A stretch of DNA of 64,000 nt from the NCBI GenBank assembly GCA_033239005.1, contig BSQZ01000004.1:12370507-12434506 (forward strand), written 5' to 3'. The DNA is from Lamellibrachia satsuma. Taxonomy: Eukaryota > Annelida > Polychaeta > Sabellida > Siboglinidae. The position numbers and the translations under genes are program-made. Shown here piece by piece: positions 1 through 10,830 of the stretch. A model generated the notes under the pieces. It saw nothing but the letters and a program-made list of their open reading frames with translations, was not told the origin of the DNA and ran no database searches. Position 1 is the first letter of the stretch, and each line of letters starts with the position of its first letter.

Positions 1-80
1 TACCCCCTTTTTTGAAAGGATATGACCAAATGCCAGGACTGATAATTATGCTGTACCCAGATTAGCCCAGATTATTCTAG

Positions 81-138
81 TGACTCACTGTCAAAATATG
101 TGGCTCACTGTCAAAACGTGGCTCACTGTCAAAATATG
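81..138. repeat. Three-copy short tandem repeat (about 20 bp)
   Basis: Three adjacent units of 20, 18 and 20 bp share the core GGCTCACTGTCAAAA; the first has A for the second G and the middle unit lacks two bases. No coding meaning is evident. Confidence 0.9.
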
Positions 139-416
139 CACAAGTCCCTTGTGCATGAAGACGTGATGTAGTTGTTCTGGACATCATTTGATGGGAGCAT
201 TTTCTGGAAAAATTACAGAATTTTATAAATTTTATCCAGTAGGTTGATGCAAGAATAAATAATATTATTAACACAATTGATTTTCAGAATAGCGTATTCT
301 ACTTAATAAGCGTATAGTACACTTGAAAAAAATCTGGCAGTGGAAAAATATCAGGAAATCTGTTCTTATAAACATACACCAAAGTTTGTTTCTCTACTGT
401 TTAACACTAGTGGTGT

Positions 417-494
417 CATTTGGTGACTAGTGTAGAACAACTGAAAAGTGGTGCCAACTCCTGTAACACTTTTCAGTTGTACACTAGTCAAATG
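417..494. repeat. Long snap-back hairpin (inverted repeat)
   Basis: The left arm (417-450) and right arm (467-494) are reverse complements except for extra bases in the left arm, leaving a loop of about 16 nt. The arm core is ACAACTGAAAAGTG. The transcript would fold into a roughly 78-nt stem-loop. It could be a short foldback element or a miRNA-precursor-like hairpin; nothing here decides between them. Confidence 0.8.
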
Positions 495-519
495 ATAATA
501 ATTATGGGTCCTGCTGATT

Positions 520-700
520 AAAAAGGGGTGTGTACACTAATTAGGGCATGTATGCTTAATAGGTCGATTACGGTATTTAAAAAATAAATTTGCAAACAAC
601 ATTAAACAAATTAAACAGGATTACCTCTCAAGAAACTTTGTATTCAATCTGAATCTTTTGACAGAATACTACAGTCTACTTCAGCAGACTGAAGTTACGG
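520..700. other. Non-coding stretch with a degenerate copy of an 18-bp repeat
   Basis: Around 528-560 there is a divergent version of the unit that is tandemly repeated at 10457-10546 (GTACACTTATTAGAGCAT). Related sequence is also seen in inverse orientation near 6740-6770. A short palindrome (CTTCAG...CTGAAG) lies at about 679-694, just before the Penelope-like fragment. No gene is seen. Confidence 0.5.
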
Positions 701-1049
701 ATGTGTCACATGACCAATCAACACCCTGGGGTCACTGTTGGTACTGTACACCCAAAAGACAGAACAGCAAAGTGTGGGGTGGTATATGACATACAATGCC
801 CAGAATGTGACCAACACTATATAGGAGAAACAGCCCGAACACTTGGCACAATAATCAAAGAACATCTATCTTGTCGCCAACCCCTATCAGCTGTAAGTGA
901 ACACAAACTGAATACAGGCCATCAGTTTTCTATGAAGGACATTAAAATTCTAGACCATGAGGAGAACTGGCACAGGAAATAAAATAACGGAGGCGATTAA
1001 CATCCACAGAGAGAAACCTATGTTGAACCGAGATGTTGGCCAGGAATAG
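701..1049 (+). pseudogene. Penelope-like retroelement: GIY-YIG endonuclease remnant
   Basis: In Penelope-like retroelements a C-terminal GIY-YIG nuclease nicks the target DNA. Here a 93-codon frame contains GVVYDIQCPECDQHYIGET, which holds both halves of the GIY-YIG pattern (GVVY and HYIG), the Cys-x2-Cys pair that often sits between them in this group, and the following Arg (TARTLG). The frame ends at 980-982, but a one-base shift continues the same protein (TEAINIHREKPMLNRD...) to a stop at 1047-1049, so it is frameshifted. No reverse transcriptase is seen upstream, so the copy is 5'-truncated. The start at 701 is only the first available ATG. The domain is clear; the Penelope assignment rests on family resemblance. 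Confidence 0.7.
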
Positions 1050-1269
1050 TGGTTCAATCCTCAATTTGGAAGCAATCATGTTTATTTTAATAGCCAGTCA
1101 AACGTAAATCCGCTTCCTCCTATCTGCACCTGAAAGGCTTTCTGGTAGCTTAACAAAACATAATTGGTAGCTTTTACCAAAAACCCTCAATATTTCCATA
1201 AATAGTAGAAAGTCCATTGTTTGAAGAAAAAAACACCACCAACCAGACATAAATCTACTTCCTCCTCTT

Positions 1270-2129
1270 CAGGGGTGAGATTTAGCAAGTCATGGAATGT
1301 AGCCAGTCGGGCTACCAACCTTACAAAGTGAAGTAGCCTGACAGCTTCTAAGGTAGCCCACATGCTAATCAATACTTTGATGATAGAAAGTAAATACTTG
1401 GAAGATAGAATGTATGAATGACATCAACAACAAATAAAAACATGAAAAACAAACAGTTTTGAAATATTTATTTTCAAGGCAGGATCTATACAAGGTAGTA
1501 CATAATACTGAATAAAATATAGTATACAATTGTACACGTGACAGATTGTTTTGTTTTCATCAACACCAACAGTCTACGCGAAAAGTCTCCAAGTATCACA
1601 AGACATCAGGTCCTGTGAACTGAACAATTTACAGGACCTGCTGATTTTTCACAGGACCTGATTTTACCTCCAAATATTACTAAAAACGGTGTCACGCGCA
1701 CCACGTGGATATATATATATATATATATACCACGCGGCGCCAGGCTAGAGAAACTTTAACCAGGTTCCCTATTACTTCACCATAACTGCTCCATGCACCA
1801 TGTGGATATACATAAGTGGCACTACACAGCGCCAAGACTATTAACATGACCGGTTATTATTTCAGTGTAGAATGACCATTTGGCAACATTTCTTGCAATG
1901 TCAAACGTGTCACAAACACACGATTTATGGTTAACATAAATGCAATATAGCCAGGACAACACTTCGTAAATGTTTATTAATATTCCATTTATTTTTGCTG
2001 CGTCTAAAATATTGCAGCTCCATAAATATTTAAAGTCGCTATGCGGGCCACTGTAGTCCAAAATAGAAGTCGCCCAAAGCCATTTTTGGGGTGCCACTGC
2101 AACCGGCCAACTGCTAAATCTCACCCCTG
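1270..2129. mobile_element. Non-autonomous hAT-like DNA element, 860 bp
   Basis: A perfect 18-bp inverted repeat, CAGGGGTGAGATTTAGCA, begins at 1270 and its reverse complement ends at 2129. The 5 bp outside both ends are identical (CTCTT at 1265-1269 and 2130-2134), which fits a target-site duplication. The CAGGGG end is typical of hAT elements, some groups of which make 5-bp duplications. No transposase frame is visible inside. A (TA)n tract lies within at 1709-1729, and two short imperfect copies of a CACCAYGTGGATATA motif occur about 105 bp apart. Confidence 0.7.
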
Positions 2130-2134
2130 CTCTT

Positions 2135-3480
2135 GATCTTGATAGCTGAAACAGCAATTTTTTGGAGGCAATCTACGTTCCCAAATAAGGACCGTATATT
2201 TTGAGGATGGGACCCTAGACCAAAATTTTAAATAATGGTTGGGAGAATAGGACCATAGAATTCAAGCGAGGGACTGTAATTGAAAGCTTAAATGGTTCCT
2301 CAATAAAATTTTTTTGCGTCTCATTTCAAATTCATTTTACGAAAAATCAAACCTACCTAGTATCCACTAAAACATGCCAGCTTGTTTGTGCTTTTGTATG
2401 TAGGTTTTGTGAAATCGTCAGACAAACTATTAAATTAGTCAATGTTTGGTCAAACATTAATTGAAGTAAATATAAAAACTACGAATTCCACTCTTGGTGA
2501 CATCTTTTAACTTTGTCATGTGACAAAATGGAAGTCATGCCCCTGATCGGAATTAACCCCCAAAGTGGTTGCCATTTTGGACATCCACTATTTTGGGCTT
2601 TACCAGATCTAATGACAAAAGTCAATTCTTTCAATGATTTGAACAAAAATAGGCATTTTTTTACTAAATCGACTGCAGATGTTACTAAACCTACTTACAC
2701 GACATATCAAGTAACTGGATTCGTGATAGGCTAAATCAGTTGAAGATGGAGTTTTGAAAATAAATTGCTACTCTGAATGTTTAGTAGTAAATAAAGTAAT
2801 ATTCTTGTTATAGTTACATAATATGTTCACACCAGGATTACCCACAAATACACTGAAAGATGCAATTTATCTAAAAGTGAGAGTTTAACAAAATAGTGGA
2901 ATATTCATCACGACACAATAAATTATCAGATTAACAGTTTTGTGACAATCTAGTATTTCGGCGAACTGTCAGTAACCAGGTGTGTAGACAGCTGTTTGCA
3001 CGTGCTTCCACATCAACACGGCAAACACATATTCTAAAAATCCAACCCACCCCCAGAAATTTAATAGTCAGGGTGTGAATTTAGTGGGGGTCCACAGGTC
3101 CCTTGATTCACTGCCGGACCCCAAAAGTTCCATATCTTGGAGGCGACTGGCCCCCACAATTTGGCATAATTTTCCATTATAAATACAAGGTCTTGAAGGC
3201 ACAAATACATGCATTACCAGATTTTACAAACTCTATTATGAGGCACTACTGCTGCCAACCTGACCTAATCCATGTCTCCACCCCAAGTGAATATTGGGAA
3301 GTTCGTCCGTCATTAAACGAACACGTCGTTCATGTCTTCGTGGTGCCAGTTTTAGTTATCGCTGGTTTCACTGGGGGAACGTTCATGCGTGACTGGTGGA
3401 GAGATTGTGAACCAGCCTGGCCAAAAGACAGTGAAGCATCTTATATTTGTTCGATCACAATGGCTAATATACTTTAGTAC
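2135..3480. other. No recognisable gene
   Basis: The stretch is AT-rich. A 124-codon open frame at 3103-3477 (+) has no recognised motif, and its composition is no better than chance for this length. No repeat structure stands out. Confidence 0.6.
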
Positions 3481-3483
3481 ATG

Positions 3484-3900
3484 GCAGGCAGAGGTAAAAT
3501 ATTGAAAGGGCAAGCAGCTGAACTAGCCAGCAAAATCCAGTCAAAACGTTTAAAAGATAAAGCATACGATGCAGAAAAAAGAAAGAGAAATTCTTGAATG
3601 GAGGGCCAACCTTGGCTGGTTTACAACGCAGCAAAAGGCATTATGCATTGCAATGTACGAAGTTGGAGGGAGGGACCGGAACCAGAGGCAAGCCTCTGTT
3701 GGGAGAGTGATGCCAAGTGAGAGCGATTGAAAAGATGTGACATATCAAGTCAATGTCACTGCCATTTTCGCAAACGCAAACAAGAACAGCATTCCGGCAC
3801 CTTCCACATCCTTTGCTACGGCGGAGATCCACAATGTTGATGTGCCTGGCTCTAGTAACCCACCACTGGCACACTGCAGTGCCCATGCGTGATCACAGAT
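3484..3900 (+). pseudogene. Unrecognised coding-like remnant
   Basis: Two or three frames contain protein-like stretches separated by shifts: a lysine-rich part (KGQAAELASKIQSKRLKDK) followed after a frame change by ILEWRANLGWFTTQQKALC, and later VNVTAIFANANKNSIPAPS. Such stretches suggest an old gene or transposon fragment that lost its frame. The family is not recognised, and chance is a real alternative. Confidence 0.2.
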
Positions 3901-3986
3901 TTGGGCTCCAATTCACAGACACAATAGGCAGCAGCAGTTTCTTGGTTGCTGAAAGAAAACTCAAACAGCAGGCAAACCACGAATGA

Positions 3987-5504
3987 TCAGGCTCTGCTCA
4001 GTGTAATAAATTCATATTGTTTTTTGTCCAATACTGGATCTAGATGATTGTTGTTTTTATCAAAGAAGTCTCAATGTATTATTTTCAAAATTGTATTATT
4101 GAGTGCAATATATATTATTTTTTATATGTTCTACTGTTTTACTTTTAGTGTCAAGCATTTGATTTTGAGTGCGATTGTAATCATATTTGTTCATCTTAGA
4201 CATATTTGTAGGCATGTACTTTTGAAAACATTACTTCCGTGTTTGTATATTTAAAATAAAGTTCCAAATTACTTTCTCATGAACCTTCATGTGTTGGCTC
4301 TTCACTTATTATGTAAATTTGACCATATAATAATTTTAATATTTTTAATTATATTGTCACGTTTTAATTGTATTATTTTTTAACTAGGCAAAATACTAAG
4401 GCTTAAATGTATGCAAAGTTGTGACTATTGTACAAGTGATAATACCAACCTCGTTGCACAGCTAGCAAGACTTAATTGTGCCATTAATGGCTAAACTGGA
4501 ATTGACCTGCTATTAAAAAATCTAATTCGGCCAATAATGGTTGGCACTGGCTCAATTGACATTGGCTTGCCATTGTAAAACAATTGGGCAAATAATGGTT
4601 GTTATATGTCTTCCATGGAAGCCGTTCGCATGCTTAACGCTTACACTTTTTAGAAAGCTCAACAATTTATTTCTGGCTAAGGGCCTGACTAGGCGTGTTT
4701 ACACAATGACCAGTAAACTTCAGAAAACAATAGAACCAAGACCCCCCAGTCATTTTAGATAACGCTTTGAACTCAAGTTCTATGTGGATGATTAGATTTT
4801 ATAGAAAAACACAGGGTAGTCTTTGACGCTAACAATAGGATGCCATCCACTTGGCACTTGATTGTTTGTTTATTGACTGAAGAGCTCCGATGGAGTAGTA
4901 GAGTTGGCGAAACACAGCCAGGCAGGCAGCCCAACGAGGCAAACTAAAGCCATTTAATTGGTAGATGATTGCCAATGATTTCTTTCTGTAGTCAGATGTT
5001 TATATAATGACATCAAATTAACCAATACATTAATGAATAAAGAAAGTGTAGGGGCCTACATAAATAAATGACATAATTTTATAAAATCATATTATATCTT
5101 GTGCACACAATCCTTAACATATTTTAGATAAAGCAAGTACATAACTGTATCCTTGCTGTTAAAATGCATCTGTATATAGCAATTTTCCCAGTTCCCATGA
5201 TGCTTCAGTGCCCATATTCAGTATTGAGGTTACCTCGCTATTAAGGTCACTTTTGTCCAGTCCCATGGGTGACTTTCTACAGTACAGCTTTGTTGAAGCA
5301 TTTTACACTGAAGCAGTGCATCATGGTTATCCGAACGATGGTTGAGAGGGTAGCAGACTAAATACTCATGCACATGGTGTGATACAGTGTACTACATTCA
5401 TAGGCACTTTATAAACAACCACGTGGCCTAAATGCACCCTCATTTCATCTCAATCTCGATTAGTTCATGTGAAATCTTTCTCTAGTCAAAATCTAAAAAT
5501 GCTA
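3987..5504. other. No recognisable gene
   Basis: AT-rich DNA with only short open frames lacking motifs. Around 4455-4600 the phrase CAATTAATGG and variants recur a few times (near 4470, 4530 and 4580), suggesting a decayed short tandem repeat. Confidence 0.5.
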
Positions 5505-5552
5505 TTTTATTTGTTACTCATTTTATTTGTTACTCATTTTATTTGTTACTCA
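5505..5552. repeat. 16-bp tandem repeat, three exact copies
   Basis: The unit TTTTATTTGTTACTCA is repeated three times without a mismatch (5505-5520, 5521-5536, 5537-5552). No other function is visible. Confidence 0.95.
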
Positions 5553-6639
5553 TTGCTATTTGTTGGAGTTCATTCTAGACTGGTTTTGTTGGATTGTTAA
5601 TTGCTACATGTTCTAATCAGGAGTACTTGAGTGTGCTCTTGATGCCCCCTTCTCCCCGTACCATAAAGTGAAGCAGTCAGTCAAGTTTGGGTTATATTGT
5701 TTATTAAGTAACCCTGTGGTGATTGTCCCACGGGTTATTGCAACTTAATGTGGTAGATCATTGTAAAACACTGACTGTACAGTGCTCAGTTGTGTACACA
5801 CGGTTTTTAGGGCGGTAAAACGTTACGTGTGACATTCAGACAACATTTTTCATCTTTAAAACTTTATAGATCCATGTTAATTTAGTTAATTCATCAATAA
5901 TGGATTTTAAAATATATATTACATTGAGCGTTACATGTATGACACACAAAACTCTAAATTCAGATGGGTGCATTAGCTGTTGCCTGCAACAGTCTGTAAT
6001 GGTGATGATCTTAAGTTTCTTGAACATAATTAAGTTTTTTGAACATAATAAAGCACATATGTATATGTAATATATGACTGATCAGTTATTTATTTTATTT
6101 AAATATAAATGTGCAAACCTAAATGTGACAAATTTATTTAATATGCTTTGTGTAATATAAACAATAAGATCTGATCCATTTAATCTTATCTTTATCCACT
6201 AAACCAGCAAACAAAAAACAGCTTAATTGAATAAAACAGTATATCTAGAGTGCTAAACCTCATTATAGAACTAAGTATCAAACATGTAGTTTGCAAAGTG
6301 TTAATTATACTGACCCATAGCTATGTGCCAAATCTGTCACCATTTCAAAGCTCATTTATATCTGAACTCTGGAGACATTTTAAAAATTATTTCTGCCCCA
6401 GAGAATGTTCTTTTTTAGGTGGGTCCTACTTAAGTATAACAATACACTAAAATTTTTCTATATGATGAAAAAGCAGAGTGCTGTTTTATGAGTGTTTGAA
6501 ATTAAGGCCTTTTTAATGGCAGCCACCGATTCAAAATGCTTCCCACCGATTCAGTTAACCACGCAAGTTATCGGCCCCACCCCGCCAATTCATCCCGGCG
6601 GCCACAGCTGGGTCGGACTGTAGGTAATCATGAAATAGA

Positions 6640-6780
6640 TTGGCCTAAATTATTTACGTAGCTGAATGTCATTATAACCTAGTTTGTTCTATGTTTGTGC
6701 ATTCATTCAATCATTCCACATACAAAAACGCATACCATAATAATTTGTCCTAATAAGCATACAGTACATTTAGAAAATTT
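6640..6780. repeat. Dispersed repeat, copy 1
   Basis: This stretch (GATTGGCCTAAATTATTTA, then GCATTCATTCAATCA-TCCACAT) reappears in the opposite orientation at about 10700-10830. The two copies are diverged. It is probably a short non-autonomous element; no ends could be set. Confidence 0.55.
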
Positions 6781-6941
6781 TAAACACAAAAAGTAGATCA
6801 GCAGCCCGGGGCGTGCTGCTGGCTAATGCCACTTGACAACGACGCGACATAGAAGAAGAAACCACATTGACTTTCATCAGTATTTTAGCACAACAGAAGC
6901 TTACATGTTAAGTTTCAGAAATGCCAATACAGGAGATTTAG

Positions 6942-7045
6942 ACGTAAATCGGAGGGTCTCGGAAAAATGGGGATTTATACGTAAATTGGGTAGTCTGGGA
7001 AAATCAGGGACTTGTATGTAAATCGGAGGATCTAAGAGAACAAAA
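6942..7045. repeat. Imperfect tandem repeat, about 37 bp
   Basis: Nearly three units share the pattern ACGTAAATCGGAGGGTCT...GGAAAAATGGGGA. Similar text in reverse orientation occurs around 35410-35470, so it belongs to a dispersed family. The flanks at 6902-6925 and 7668-7693 carry a partial inverted repeat (TACATGTTAAGTTT), which may mark element ends. Confidence 0.55.
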
Positions 7046-7099
7046 TATTACAAAAAGAATACTTTCCATGACAGTAACAACAATGTTTTATTATCATCA

Positions 7100-8600
7100 A
7101 TCACCAACAGTTCATATATGATATAAAAGCACATTATATATATATTCACAAATAACTCATGAGCTCTAGGCACAGAAGAATAACGCCTATGTCGATCTCA
7201 CATAGAGCATGCAGGGTGACTTTACCAAGCATGACCAGCACCCGCCTATAACTTATGAAAACCCTCACACATATATCACAAATCTACCAGAAAAGAATAA
7301 TGTCCATGTCGATCTCACAGAGCATGCACAACAGACACAAGCCTACACATTTACTGGTGAACCTTCACATAATCCCATGTCGCAACCTTGGCCGACTTGA
7401 GAAGATCCTTCTCTGGCACAAAGGAATAGCAAGGATCGTCTGTGTTGATTTTGCATGACAGCAGCGCACTCAGGGTGTCGTTGCCAAGCTGTGACCGAGA
7501 GTCAGTGTTGACTCAGAAAAACATACTCGAGTCAGCCGGAAATAAAACCCTATTAGGCCATGCTGAGTTCGGAAAATAACATAGAAAGAAAATTTGTTTT
7601 GGTTTCACTGAAAATCCAGGGGATTGGTTCTCCTTTCCAGGAGATTTGGTGGATTTCCAGGAGTCTCCTGGCGAATGCAGGAAACTTAACATGTATGCAG
7701 AAGTGTTTTATTGTATTGTATAGATCTACTTTGGAACTCGGCGATCCTCATTCACATCTGAACGTCATCTCATTGAGTAGTGTAACATAATTTCCTGGGG
7801 AGGGACCAGTACTTATTTCAAATGAAGCGTACAATGAGTTTCAGTGGTTAACTTATGCACAGACAGTTTGCGTTTTCGTATAATTAAAATTTTCTCAATC
7901 CTCGGAACTTTTGATTTTAAAGTATATCTACATTGACAATGTAATAGTATTTTTAATATGCTGTGATCTTTACTTATGCAAAATAACAACACAAGTCCAG
8001 TGTAGACTGATATAGGCCAAAGAATGACATTTAATGTATTAAATAATGAGCAGGAAATTAGGCAAGCATACATCATCAGAACAAGATACATCACATAATC
8101 ACAGGAAGCATTCCGGCCCCCATATACAATAATTATTAAATTATGCCTAGCAGCTACCCACTACCAGTACTATCTGTACCACTACTGACTGTTATTTACA
8201 ATTCACATGGTATCGGTGGGGATCACTCCACCAAAAGCAAGCAGACAAAACCTTGTGTACAATTCTGTAATAGGGAAAGTCGTTAAAGCATTAAGTGCAT
8301 CTTAATAATCCAACTATCGGTTGTGCTGTCTACCTTATGGTACAGGGAGGAGGGTGGAATGAAAACTCTTGAAAATATAATGCAACAATAAACTGTCCAA
8401 CAAAACTGGTCTTGCATAAACCAACAATTTAGCAATAGATAACGATTAACAAGTAACAATAGAAATTCGGAATAATTGCTGTCTCACAATGGCACAAGCT
8501 AGCTTAGAAATTGAGTAAGGTTGTATCTAGGTCATGCGGTTGCTTAATACCCTAGATACCTTGAACCACTTTTATTGCCTTGTTACCCCACACAAAATCC
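7100..8600. other. No recognisable gene
   Basis: A roughly 35-bp direct repeat (core ATGTCGATCTCACA) occurs at about 7170-7212 and 7297-7328. Otherwise only short open frames without motifs are seen. Confidence 0.5.
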
Positions 8601-8627
8601 TTTATGTGCCGCTGTCACATAAATTCA

Positions 8628-8850
8628 TTTATGTGGGACAATGCTACTTGCTAATGTTATTGACTCGGAATCTTGGCTAGTTTGCTGAAGACAAAAGTAC
8701 AAGTCAGATGTATGTTTGTATACGAGCTTTTATAGTAAGCCAACTGATTATGTAAGAATACAATATGCATACATAATATAAAACGAAATCATCAAATCTA
8801 GGTAATTGAAAATTCACCAACTAAGAGCAAAGGTATGGGAACCGACCACA
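8628..8850. repeat. Direct duplication, copy 1 (about 223 bp)
   Basis: The segment from TTTATGTGGGACAATGCTAC to GGAACCGACCACA is repeated at 9333-9554 with only a handful of mismatches and a 1-bp length difference. The copies lie about 705 bp apart in the same orientation. A perfect 8-bp stem, CACATAAA/TTTATGTG, sits at the left edge (8616-8635). They might be terminal or internal repeats of one element, or a local duplication. Confidence 0.9.
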
Positions 8851-9332
8851 CGCAGGTGGAGGACCCCACCATTCGACAAACAACAAGGGTAAAAACCTTG
8901 TGTACACATTACCTACAAAAAAGGGGAAAGCGTCAGTACCTGACCTCGCCCTAAAACCCCTGATGATGATTACAATAGCAATAATAAATCACTGTTTATT
9001 TAACTATAAAGAACGAATATTATGACAATAGATCCACACATTTGACAAGTATGCAGACATTATTTTTAACCTCCCATAACAGCCAGTCAGTAAAGCGACC
9101 CACTTAGAAATCAGAATTAAACAGGTGCAGATGGGGTAGGAGGGTGGGAAACAAATTTTTTGGAAGAGAGTAAAATGTTTACCTTTGATTCTTGAAAATA
9201 TTGAAAACGAGGCCGATCGTAGGATTGGATTAAATGGTCACGTGTTTTAGTCGGCCTAGAGGGTTATTTAAAAATAGGAACCTGGCCGCATTGCTCACAT
9301 AAACGCCGTTTGATTTTCAATCAAAAGGTGTC

Positions 9333-9554
9333 TTTATGTGGGACAATGCTACTTGCTAATGTTATTAACTCGGAATCGTGGCTAGTTTGCTGAAGACAAA
9401 AGTACAAGTCAGATGTATGTTTGTATAAGAGCTTTTATAGTAAGCCAACTGATTATGTAAGAATACAATATGCATACATAATATAAAACGAAATCATCAA
9501 ATCTAGGTAATTGAAAATTCACCAACTAACAGCAAAGGTGGGGGAACCGACCAC
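9333..9554. repeat. Direct duplication, copy 2
   Basis: Partner of 8628-8850. Outside the shared segment the flanks differ, which sets the limits of the duplication. No open frame of interest spans it. Confidence 0.9.
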
Positions 9555-10456
9555 ACCAGGCCAATTCTGTAATGGCCAATTTCAGAATGGCTCCCCCCAC
9601 CCCACTGGATTATGTAGTATATTTTCCATCACAAATTGTATCAAACAGGAATTCAAAAATGATGCATCATCCCCGAGTCTCCAACTCAATAAACCTTCCT
9701 ATTCGCCGATCAACGTAATTGTTCAGTTAAAGAGGTGAGTGGCTCTGGGACAGAGTATTTATTAGTATTCATAACATATTGGTTGATTCCTAAAAAAAAT
9801 CATGAAAATAATGTTTTTCCATTGCTCAATTGTTCCGTTTAGCTACACTAAGACACTTGATTCAATTAAATAAATACTAAGTGATTCCTTACTACACTCC
9901 ACACAGCAGACTCGCTAGATGGCATCGTGGTTGTTTCGCCACGTGACCATGCTAACAGCGTACATCGCGTAAGCATATCGTTTCAAATTTGACGCATGAG
10001 CATTTTGGTCAAACATGTTGTACGTGTAGTGACATGTACGTGTCTAAAACTACTTATGAATGTTGTTTGGAACTACCAGATATTTATACATTCACGTATG
10101 GTAAAAAATTATACAAGAAAATTGCAAGGTCTGCTGACATTGTTAAATATTTAATGGGAGTGAAAGTCCATCTGTCATCACTGAACTGTGACATCAATGG
10201 AGAGGAAATTATACTCGAGCTGCCTGATTTCATGCACCTTTTGGTTGGCATATGCAAGGTTAGCATAACTATCCAATATTATTTTAGTGAATAAATTCCT
10301 CATTTTTGCATGATGCTATGACCACAGCTGATGCTGCCTGTTCAGTGCAAACACTGATCTCCAGCGATCAACCGTTGCAGAACAATAAAATACAACGTTG
10401 CCACAGAATTTAGTTAGGACATGCAACATGCTGCCTGAATTTGCAAAAATAGGGAT
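9555..10456. other. No recognised gene; one 101-codon frame
   Basis: The open frame at 9989-10294 (+) contains the phrases YGKKLYKKIARSADIVKYL and ILELPDFMHLLVG and has a GT-containing site (AAG|GTTAGC) near 10257. The composition is protein-like, but no family is recognised. It could be an exon of a decayed transposon. Confidence 0.3.
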
Positions 10457-10546
10457 GTACACTTATTAGAGCATGTACACTTATTAGAGCATGTACACTT
10501 ATTAGAGCATGTACACTTATTAGAGCATGTATGCTTATTAGAGCAA
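10457..10546. repeat. 18-bp tandem repeat, five copies
   Basis: The unit GTACACTTATTAGAGCAT is repeated exactly four times, followed by a fifth copy with three changes. Single diverged units occur at about 528-560 and, inverted, near 6740-6770. The array lies immediately left of the foldback structure at 10562-10697, so it may be its subterminal repeat. Confidence 0.9.
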
Positions 10547-10561
10547 ATATTCCTAAAAAAC

Positions 10562-10697
10562 ATTGTGTTTTTGCACACTTGTTCGGTCCAATTAGTGCCG
10601 CAATGCATTAGCGCCTTCTTCAGTGACCGCCAGCAGCTTATATTTTCGCTTACTGCAGATCAAATCTGCAGCGCTGTTTGGACCGCAAAAACACAAT
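10562..10697. mobile_element. Short foldback/MITE-like element
   Basis: The 13-bp sequence ATTGTGTTTTTGC (10562-10574) is matched by its exact reverse complement at 10685-10697, and further in by GGTCC/GGACC. A second internal palindrome, CTGCAGAT-CAA-ATCTGCAG, lies near 10655-10673. There is no coding capacity. No clear target-site duplication was found. Confidence 0.55.
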
Positions 10698-10699
10698 AT

Positions 10700-10830
10700 T
10701 CTAAATGAATGTTTTCTTTTTTCATGGAATGATGTGGACTGATTGAATGAATGCATTTACCAAAAAAATTTAGGTAGGAATGTCGTCCACCGGCATAAAT
10801 AATTTAGGCCATTTAGGCCAATCTTAATGA
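10700..10830. repeat. Dispersed repeat, copy 2 (inverse of 6640-6780)
   Basis: The reverse complement carries GATTGGCCTAAA, ATTATTTA and GCATTCATTCAATCAGTCC in the same order as at 6640-6780. Confidence 0.55.

Noticed and set aside
8628..9554. LTR retrotransposon reading of the 220-bp direct repeats
   Set aside because: There is no TG...CA border, primer-binding site, polypurine tract or coding sequence in the 480 bp between them.
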